From CAVZBW01 sp963778465 (GTDB lineage: Bacteria > Actinomycetota > Acidimicrobiia > Acidimicrobiales > RAAP-2), in contig CAVZUK010000003.1 in the NCBI GenBank assembly GCA_963778465.1, positions 558,001 through 622,000 of the forward strand: a DNA stretch of 64,000 bases, written 5' to 3'. The notes beneath the pieces were generated by a model. It did no database searches. It was given only the letters and a program-made list of their open reading frames with translations, and was not told where the DNA came from. Positions 58,012 through 64,000 of the stretch are shown here, in pieces; within the stretch, counting starts at the first letter, position 1, and each line of letters begins with the position of its first letter. Both the position numbers and the translations under genes were made by a program.

Positions 58012-59985
58012 ATGGGCCACCTCACAATCATCGGTGACGGCATCCGCGAGGAGTTTCCGGCGGACGCTATCGTGACCGTCGGCCGCGACCCGGCCTCTAC
58101 CGTGGTCGTCGCCGATCCCTCGGTCTCGCGGTGCCACCTCACCATTCGCTGTCACGATGGCGCCTGGACCGTGCGCAACGATTCGTCCACCGGGACCTTC
58201 TGCGACGACGCCCCGATAGAGCTTCTGGAGCTGGCAGACGCGATCACCCTCCATCTGGGGAGCCGGGACGGCCCTGCCCTCGTCTTTCAGCCCGAGGGGA
58301 GAGGACCCGACGGCCGTGAGCCGCCGGGCCAGGAGGTGCCGGGGGATACATTGACCGTCATTTCCTTCGGGCACCGCGAAGTCTTCGGCCCGGGACAGCC
58401 CGTGACGGTCGGTCGCGACCCGGCCTGCACCGTCGTCGTCGCAGACCCCTCGGTCTCCCGTACGCACCTCACCGTGCAATTCGAAAAGGGCTCGTGGAAT
58501 GCGAAGGACCACAGCTCGACGGGTTCCTTCGTCGGAGGCGACAAGGTGTCGTCATTGGTGCTCGACGGGCCCACGACCGTCCACCTCGGTGCTCCCGACG
58601 GACCCCCGGTCCAACTTGCTGCCCGGAGTCGAAGAGCGACACCCGTGCGACCGAAGCAGCCGACACCGGACGGTGCGGCGACCCCCGGTCCCGAGGTGGG
58701 GCCTGCGGGACCGGATCTTCGGATCGTTTGCAACGCCTCCGAGCACGTCTACAGCCCCGATCGAATCGTGACGATTGGGCGCAACCCGGCCTCGACCATC
58801 GTGATCGACGACCCTTCGGTGTCCCATGCCCACCTGGCGCTGACGTGCGAGCAAGGCCGGTGGATCGCCACCGACCGTAGTTCGACCGGCACGTACCAGG
58901 GTCGCCGGCAGGTCGAGTCCTTGACGATCGACGGTCCCACGACTCTAAATCTCGGCGGCCGCAGCGGGCCATCCGTACAGCTGGCACCCGCAGGGCCTGC
59001 GGACCTCCTCATGCCGATCGGAGGGGTCTCACCTCACGCCGCGACGGCCACCGTCGGTGCCGAGTTCCGATCGTTTCTCGGCTCAGACGCCCCTGCGGCC
59101 CGGGTGCTCCCACCCCTGTCCCTGGTGCTCCCCGTCAAGGCATGGTGGCGATCGACCTATTGGCGGACGGGTCTCCCGATCTTCCTCGTCCTGGTCTGGC
59201 TGGTACCTACCATCCTCTTCTACGTCTACGAGAATGCCTCGTCCATCTCGTCCCCCATGGCGTGGGCGTGGTCGGCCTATTTCGGCTTCGTGTGGGCCGT
59301 GCTCTTCTGGGCACTGGTGCGTCCGGGGAAGATCCCACCCATCATGCTGGTCGAGATCGTCATCTTCGAATTGCTGGCCGGGCTGCCGGTCGCCATCCAG
59401 CTGGAGACCAGCCTCCGGGCCAACCCGAGCAACTTGCTCTCGTCGATCTTCACGGTCGGCCTCCCCGAGGAGAGCGCCAAAGCGCTGGCGATCGTGGTGG
59501 TGGCGCTCATCATCCACCGGAAGACGAAGCTGTCCACGCGGTCGTACATGTATCTCGGCGTCCTGAGTGGGGTGACGTTCGGCGTTGCCGAAGCGCACGA
59601 GTACATCTTGCAGTATTACCAACAGTTCGCCCAGGCACGGCTCGAGGTGAGCTTCAGCCTGTTGCTGGATCGAATCGTCACCGACGGGATCAACCATGCC
59701 CTCTGGGCGGGCATCTGCGGGTTCTTCATAGGGTTAGCCGTCTACCACCGGCGGTGGCTGCTGCCGCTCTTGGTCCTGGCCATCGGCATCCCCGCTGTGC
59801 TCCATGGCTTCGGGGACTTCTTCGCCAGCCACTGGGGATGGGGACAGGTCATCGTGATCGGGATCTCGGCCATTCTCTTCGTGGGCTACAGCAGCAGTGG
59901 CGACCAGATCGACCGGGTCCTGGGACGGCTCGAACAACGCCCGGAGGAGCGGCTTGCCGCCGCGCAACGAAACCCGGGAGTGTGA
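58012..59985 (+). CDS. Three FHA domains fused to a PrsW-family membrane protease
   Basis: 657 residues from the ATG at 58012 (GGGGAGG, 7 bases upstream). FHA domains lie at about residues 1-100, 115-210 and 235-330, each with VGRDPAST/VGRDPACT/IGRNPAST, SVSR(H) and STGT/STGS. The C-terminal half has about eight transmembrane segments with PrsW signatures: a Glu-Glu pair in LPEESAKALAIVV, a further Glu and His pair in FGVAEAHEY, and GINHALWAG. PrsW proteins cleave anti-sigma factors inside the membrane. FHA fused to PrsW means cleavage may be gated by phosphothreonine. It follows the triad in the same direction. Confidence 0.85.
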   Translation: MGHLTIIGDGIREEFPADAIVTVGRDPASTVVVADPSVSRCHLTIRCHDGAWTVRNDSSTGTFCDDAPIELLELADAITLHLGSRDGPALVFQPEGRGPDGREPPGQEVPGDTLTVISFGHREVFGPGQPVTVGRDPACTVVVADPSVSRTHLTVQFEKGSWNAKDHSSTGSFVGGDKVSSLVLDGPTTVHLGAPDGPPVQLAARSRRATPVRPKQPTPDGAATPGPEVGPAGPDLRIVCNASEHVYSPDRIVTIGRNPASTIVIDDPSVSHAHLALTCEQGRWIATDRSSTGTYQGRRQVESLTIDGPTTLNLGGRSGPSVQLAPAGPADLLMPIGGVSPHAATATVGAEFRSFLGSDAPAARVLPPLSLVLPVKAWWRSTYWRTGLPIFLVLVWLVPTILFYVYENASSISSPMAWAWSAYFGFVWAVLFWALVRPGKIPPIMLVEIVIFELLAGLPVAIQLETSLRANPSNLLSSIFTVGLPEESAKALAIVVVALIIHRKTKLSTRSYMYLGVLSGVTFGVAEAHEYILQYYQQFAQARLEVSFSLLLDRIVTDGINHALWAGICGFFIGLAVYHRRWLLPLLVLAIGIPAVLHGFGDFFASHWGWGQVIVIGISAILFVGYSSSGDQIDRVLGRLEQRPEERLAAAQRNPGV

Positions 59986-59990
59986 CGGCG

Positions 59991-60587
59991 ATGCGCAGAA
60001 TCCGGAGCGGGAAAGCACTTAGGCGTGCCGCCTGGCCACTCGGCGTCGGGGCGACCGCCCTGCTGCTCACGTCCTGCAGCTCCGGCAGCCCGAGCGCCTC
60101 GTCCTCGACCACAGGAGCCGGGATACGCAGCCTCATCCCCAAGTCACCGACCACCTCCGCACCCGCCACCACGACGACGACGCCCCGGTCGACGACCACC
60201 GCGCCGCCCGCGACGACCACGACGGTGCCGCCCACCACGACGACGGCACCCCCGACGACAACGACCGCACCGCTACCGCTCTTCATCCCGCTGACGGGCC
60301 AGACTCCGCTGTACGAGCCCACCGAGTTCACGTACACGCAGGATGGGACCGGGTCGGTTCAGAGCATCTCCTGGTCCTCTTGGGGTCCGGGCGGGGCCTC
60401 GGGCGAGGGGACGGAGTTCGTCAACGACTGCAATCCCGACTGCGCACAGGGGACATCGACGCCATACTTCGCCTTCGTCACCCTGTCGGACCCGTCACAG
60501 ACTGCCGACGGGTACATCTTCACCCAGATGACCATCAACGCCCCGGCCTCGCCCACGGGCTCCCAGACCTACTCCATCCCGCTCTAA
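59991..60587 (+). CDS. Lipoprotein with Pro/Thr linker, hypothetical
   Basis: 198 residues. The signal peptide ends with lipobox LTSC (GATALLLTSCSSG), so Cys is lipidated and the protein sits outside the membrane. A Thr/Pro repeat (TTTTTAPP type) follows, then a compact beta-rich domain with two close Cys (NDCNPDCAQ). ATG 59991 is preferred; a GTG at 59982 overlaps the previous stop. The gene ends the run that began with VWA and is convergent with the cyclase. Confidence 0.75.
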   Translation: MRRIRSGKALRRAAWPLGVGATALLLTSCSSGSPSASSSTTGAGIRSLIPKSPTTSAPATTTTTPRSTTTAPPATTTTVPPTTTTAPPTTTTAPLPLFIPLTGQTPLYEPTEFTYTQDGTGSVQSISWSSWGPGGASGEGTEFVNDCNPDCAQGTSTPYFAFVTLSDPSQTADGYIFTQMTINAPASPTGSQTYSIPL

Positions 60588-60618
60588 TCGGCTGGTTCTC
60601 CAGTTTGGGTGCCCGCTT

Positions 60619-61464
60619 CTAGCCGGACCTTTCCTCCGCCGGGGCGCGCCACGGCATCTCGTACACCCTGACGGGACTGCTGAAGCCCTTGAGCTCGAGC
60701 TGGCCGTGATCTCGGACCGTCTTGCGATCGGCGAGCGCCCGCAGAGCCTCACTGATGAGAATCTGGCCAGCTTCGGCCTTGGCACAGAGTCGCGCGGCTT
60801 CGATGACGGCCGTGCCGAAGTAATCGTCCCCTTCGTGGGTCACCTCGCCGCAGCTCACGCCGACGCGTAGGCCGAGCATGGTTCCCGATGCCTCACCGTC
60901 GCGGCGCACCGCTGACTGCATGGCCGAGGCGCACGCCAACGACGCGGGCGCCGATGGCAACACCGCCATCACTCCGTCTCCTAGGTTCTTGACCTCGTGC
61001 CCCCGGGTATCGCTGATGGCCTGGCGGAGCAGGGTGAAGTGTCGACGTCGGATCTCATCGGCGACGGCCGGTTCGGCATTGAGGAAGCGCTCCGTCGAGC
61101 TCACCATGTCGGTGAAGAGGACGGTGATATGCATGCGATCCTCGATCTGGATGGTCGCCCCGGTGTCCGCGGCGCGCTGGGAGTGGTACACCAACCGGCT
61201 GTTGCCGACGCGGATCTCGTCGCCCGGGCGAAGGACCCTTTCGGTGAGCACCTTCCTCTCGTTGACGTACGTCCCGTTCAAGGTGCCCAGGTCGCGCACC
61301 GCCCAGCCGGAGGCGTATCGCTCCACGACGGCATGGGTCCGCGAGACCAGGGGGTCATCGGTCAGGGCCACCTGGTTGTCGGGCAACCGTCCGATCACCG
61401 TCCGATCACCGAGGGCGACCGTCAGGGCGCTTCCCTCGCGCAGTACGTCCAAGAACCCTTCCAT
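60619..61464 (-). CDS. FHA domain fused to class III adenylate/guanylate cyclase
   Basis: 281 residues. The N-terminal FHA domain has VIGRLPDNQVAL, SRTHAVVER and GTLNGTYVN. The cyclase domain has the metal Asp in FTDMVSSTERF, the second in NLGDGVMAVLP, and the transition-state Arg in AVIEAARLCAKAEAG (an Ala replaces the usual Asn). The replaced Asn may lower activity. Cyclic nucleotide production would be tied to phosphothreonine binding. TACGAT (-10-like) is 8 bases before the ATG and no Shine-Dalgarno sequence is seen, so it may be leaderless. Confidence 0.88.
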   Translation of the reverse strand: MEGFLDVLREGSALTVALGDRTVIGRLPDNQVALTDDPLVSRTHAVVERYASGWAVRDLGTLNGTYVNERKVLTERVLRPGDEIRVGNSRLVYHSQRAADTGATIQIEDRMHITVLFTDMVSSTERFLNAEPAVADEIRRRHFTLLRQAISDTRGHEVKNLGDGVMAVLPSAPASLACASAMQSAVRRDGEASGTMLGLRVGVSCGEVTHEGDDYFGTAVIEAARLCAKAEAGQILISEALRALADRKTVRDHGQLELKGFSSPVRVYEMPWRAPAEERSG

Positions 61465-61516
61465 CTGAGACGATCGTACTGCAGCCGGGAGCCGCGCCGA
61501 AGGGCCGCGAGTCGGG

Positions 61517-62569
61517 TCAGGGGTCGAGCTTGTTCCAGAGGATCTGCGCCAAGCCGTCGATGGTGTCGATCCCGTACTGCTCCGTCGGGTTGCCTGTCGT
61601 GAGGACGACCAGGAGGTAGTCGCGGCCACGACCATGGACCCACCCCACGCTGTTGACCTGCCAGTCCGTGTCGCTGTCATTCAGCGGCAGCCAACCGTCC
61701 TTGAGCGCGACGGTCACGTCGGTCGGTATTCCGGCCGATATCCCCCAACGCTCCGAAGACGTGACGTGCTCCATCAGTCCCTCGATATAGCGTCGGTCGC
61801 CGGGGGAGAAGGGGGAGCGCCGTAGTACGATCGAGCGGAGCAGGGCGAGCTGATCGGTTGCCGACGTGGTCGTGAGACCCCAGCCCGGCCATGGGAACCC
61901 CGGGCACTGTACGCAAGTGGAGAGCTCGGTGTTGGAGAGGTGCAGCCGCCGGTTGACAGCCCCGATCCCGGCCCGTCCCCCCGCTCGGTCCCACAGGGTG
62001 GTGGCAGCGTCATTGTCGCTGTACTCGATCATGCGCGACGCAAGCTGCTCCTCCTTGGTCGTGAAGGGGGCGTGGTCGATCTTGGCCTGTTCGACCAAAG
62101 CGGCCAAGATGTCGACCTTCACTATGCTGCCCGTGGCCTGCGTCGTCCCACCGTTGAGCAGCCATGTCGTGTGGTCGGTGATGTCGTAAAGACCCGCCGT
62201 CACCGCTCCCCCCCGAGTGTCCAGGTAGGACGACGCTTCGCCGTCGAAGGGATCTGGCCCGAGGCGCAGCGGGCCGACCGATGTAGCTCCAGTTGTCCGC
62301 GCGATGAGTCCGGTCGGATGTGGCTGGAGGGGGGTTCCGTCGTGCGGGTCCGAGCGCAGGGCGGCCCCCGCAAGGCTTACGGCGGCGGGAACTCCGCTCA
62401 GCGCGATCGCGGCGACGAGGACGATCGTGGTCGCCACACCCCACGCAATCCGTCGCACAGCGACGGTGGCGAGCGCCTTGCCGCTGGCCCGGCCGGCTCC
62501 ACCCGGGGTGGCCTGCCTGGAGCCCGGAACGACCTCAGATCTGATTCTGCGTATAGCTCGGCTGGCCAT
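61517..62569 (-). CDS. Serine beta-lactamase/penicillin-binding-like hydrolase, membrane-anchored
   Basis: 350 residues from ATG 62569; a GTG further in (before RRIAWG) is an alternative. A signal-anchor segment (WGVATTIVLVAAIALSGVP) precedes the hydrolase domain. The three active-site motifs of the class A fold are SIVK (SxxK), SDN (YSDNDA) and KDG (VALKDGW). KDG in place of KTG and the lack of a clear Omega-loop Glu suggest a cell-wall role rather than antibiotic resistance. The 5' end overlaps the upstream secreted-protein gene by 35 bp. Confidence 0.85.
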   Translation of the reverse strand: MASRAIRRIRSEVVPGSRQATPGGAGRASGKALATVAVRRIAWGVATTIVLVAAIALSGVPAAVSLAGAALRSDPHDGTPLQPHPTGLIARTTGATSVGPLRLGPDPFDGEASSYLDTRGGAVTAGLYDITDHTTWLLNGGTTQATGSIVKVDILAALVEQAKIDHAPFTTKEEQLASRMIEYSDNDAATTLWDRAGGRAGIGAVNRRLHLSNTELSTCVQCPGFPWPGWGLTTTSATDQLALLRSIVLRRSPFSPGDRRYIEGLMEHVTSSERWGISAGIPTDVTVALKDGWLPLNDSDTDWQVNSVGWVHGRGRDYLLVVLTTGNPTEQYGIDTIDGLAQILWNKLDP

Positions 62570-63182
62570 AGCGCTCGGCCACGGGATTCCAGAGGGAGAG
62601 GAACCCCTTCTTGGTGGCGGACGCCCGCTGGTCATCGCTCTGCGCCGCCCGGAAGCTGGGATCGGACGGGTCATTTGGCACGCACGCCGGCTTCAGCGCT
62701 TCGTCATTCGCATAGCCAGCGTACGCCTGATCGGAGGCGACCGATGCGTTCCAAGCTGCGAGGAGACCCGAGACGAGAGCCCTTCCGCCGGGTATGGCCG
62801 CGACGTCCAAGGCGTTGAGAGAACCGATTAGGTCGCGACGCTCGGTGGCGGCCGATTCGAAGGTCTTCGCATCCGCGCTGAGATTCTTGCCACCCGCAGA
62901 ACAGTTCTCGAGGTCCTTCGAGGCCGCCATGATGGCGCTCCGGGCTCTGGTGCTCTCTGCGAGCAGAAGCGCCAAGTTGTGAGCCTGTCGTTGAGCGGCT
63001 GCGTAGGTGGGGCTCACGAGGGCGTGAACCCCACCTCTGTGAACCTCCGCCGCGGACCGTGCGCCTTGCGCGCCTGCGAGCACCGTCGGTTGCGATAGGC
63101 CCGCAGCGGTGAGGGCTCCACCGGCCGCAAGAGCGACGACGGTGCGCACGAACCAGATCCTCGCTGCGGCCCCCATGAACAC
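62535..63182 (-). CDS. Secreted hypothetical protein
   Basis: 215 residues if it starts at GTG 63182 (ATG 63176 is close by). The signal peptide is IWFVRTVVALAAGGALTAAG. The mature part is mostly helical (AAAQRQAHNLALLLAESTRARSAIMAASKDLENC) with single Cys residues, and ends QPSYTQNQI. No family is recognised. TATCAT lies 6 bases before the GTG, so a leaderless mRNA is possible. It overlaps the beta-lactamase-like gene, which implies a shared envelope function. Confidence 0.65.
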   Translation of the reverse strand: MFMGAAARIWFVRTVVALAAGGALTAAGLSQPTVLAGAQGARSAAEVHRGGVHALVSPTYAAAQRQAHNLALLLAESTRARSAIMAASKDLENCSAGGKNLSADAKTFESAATERRDLIGSLNALDVAAIPGGRALVSGLLAAWNASVASDQAYAGYANDEALKPACVPNDPSDPSFRAAQSDDQRASATKKGFLSLWNPVAERYGQPSYTQNQI

Positions 63183-63242
63183 CCGAAAATGATAGACCCG
63201 GCCGTTTCCGGTATCCGGGCGCCCCCCAGCGCTCGTTGCGGC

Positions 63243-63857
63243 TTAGCCGAGGGCGCGGCGGTAGCGGACCTCATGGACCAGGGCCCCACCCCGAAGCACC
63301 CGACGTTCGCCACCGTCCCCCGTCCACCCACACGCTTCGTAGAGCGCCCGAGCGGCGATGTTCTGGCGCAGTACCCACAGCATGGCGTCCGTGAACACCG
63401 TAGAGAGGATCCCGACGGCCGCATCGACCAAGCTCGAACCGATTCCGCGCCGCCACACGCCGGGATCGACGTAGAGAGCCCGCAGCTCGCCGGTGGCCGA
63501 TGCGCCATCCTTGTCGCGAGTGGGCCCCACGGCGACGAACCCGGCTCCCCGACTGTCGAGCGATGCCAGGAGCACGACATGCCTCGAGTTCATCCTCCCG
63601 ATGGCGCCCGTCCACGTTGTCAGGTAGTCGGCCACCGAGAGGCTGTCCAGATGCACTGCCGGCAGCAGCCCGCGGTATCCCGCCTGCGACGCTGCGACAT
63701 GGATGGTCGCGATCATATGGGCGTCCCCATCGGCAGCCCGCCGCACGTCAATGACGCCGCTCGTTCGATGCGGCGATGCCTCGGGGTGGGCGCGGCTGGC
63801 AATCGCGGCGGCGGCCTGTTGTGCACCGCTGGCACGGCCGCTCGGGACACTGGCCAT
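63243..63857 (-). CDS. GNAT-family N-acetyltransferase
   Basis: Up to 204 residues. The acetyl-CoA site is RALYVDPGVWRRGIGSSLVDAAV, with the R-x-x-G-x-G/A motif as RRGIGS. The C-terminal strand has NIAARALYEACGWTGDG. The first 35 residues are low-complexity Ala/Ser/Gly and the true start may be the in-frame GTG at the VRRAADGD segment. Substrate unknown. The remaining 143 bp to the window edge hold no gene I can support. Confidence 0.8.
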   Translation of the reverse strand: MASVPSGRASGAQQAAAAIASRAHPEASPHRTSGVIDVRRAADGDAHMIATIHVAASQAGYRGLLPAVHLDSLSVADYLTTWTGAIGRMNSRHVVLLASLDSRGAGFVAVGPTRDKDGASATGELRALYVDPGVWRRGIGSSLVDAAVGILSTVFTDAMLWVLRQNIAARALYEACGWTGDGGERRVLRGGALVHEVRYRRALG

Positions 63858-64000
63858 TGGGCAGTGATTGTAACCACGGGTCGGGATCCGGAAGAACTAG
63901 GGGGCCGGTCCGCCAGGACCGACGGACCCGGAGAGAGCTAGAGGTTTCCGGAACCCCGCGTTATCCTCGGGGATCGCTGCCCTCGAACTGATGTGGAACG

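Noticed and set aside
63858..64000. Promoter or gene start at the right edge
   Set aside because: TATCCT occurs but no -35 at proper spacing and too little sequence remains to support a gene.

Overview
The window is high-GC DNA (roughly 70 percent by eye) from an actinobacterium. F420-type LLM oxidoreductases, a deazaflavin-type nitroreductase, a WS/DGAT acyltransferase, a Cys-His-Cys CsoR, TANNNT -10 boxes placed to give leaderless starts, and frequent GTG/TTG starts with 4-bp ATGA/GTGA overlaps all fit. An Acidimicrobiia-like lineage is my guess, but the sequence alone does not fix the class. Genes are tightly packed: no gap exceeds about 300 bp, and I see no rRNA, tRNA, CRISPR array, insertion sequence or integrase.

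Layout. 1-13.5 kb: accessory redox and metabolic genes: a sulfotransferase tail, a DUF1214 protein, a ferritin-like/DUF362 fusion with a methyltransferase, SnoaL, VOC, LLM and aldo/keto proteins, a UbiE/UbiA-like pair, an alpha/beta hydrolase, a nitroreductase and a Gfo/Idh oxidoreductase. 14-16.6 kb: a copper-type CsoR regulon with two operator palindromes, a permease-YHS protein and a small membrane protein. 16.7-33.5 kb: the main catabolic island. A four-component molybdenum hydroxylase (FAD, SRPBCC, 2Fe-2S and Mo subunits, then a DHFR) is transcribed leftward. GntR/FadR-type and IclR-type regulators lie between it and a rightward operon. That operon encodes a split PEP-synthase-like pair, an amidase, a NicX-type dioxygenase, an NCS1 permease, a NicD-type deformylase and an HD-like protein. 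33.5-44.8 kb: acyl-CoA ligase with TetR, TMEM175 channel, dienelactone hydrolase, a second NCS1 permease, WS/DGAT, CoaBC, LLM oxidoreductase and an ArsC-NUDIX fusion. 44.8-64 kb: GH15 glucosidase, then a signalling island of FHA proteins, two kinases, a VWA/PP2C/kinase triad, an FHA-PrsW protein, an FHA-cyclase, a flavoprotein with an antiporter, and secreted proteins.

The most interesting reading is that 17.5-33.0 kb encodes degradation of 3-hydroxypyridine or a related hydroxylated pyridine: ring hydroxylation to 2,5-dihydroxypyridine by the Mo hydroxylase with the PEP-utilizing/dikinase pair, ring opening by NicX to N-formylmaleamate, deformylation by NicD to maleamate, and deamidation by the amidase to maleate. 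Catalytic residues of NicX, NicD and the amidase line up with characterised enzymes. No maleate isomerase is in the window. The Mo-subunit gene carries two compensating single-base G/C-run frameshifts, and the ArsC-NUDIX gene carries a third of the same kind, which suggests assembly errors rather than decay.
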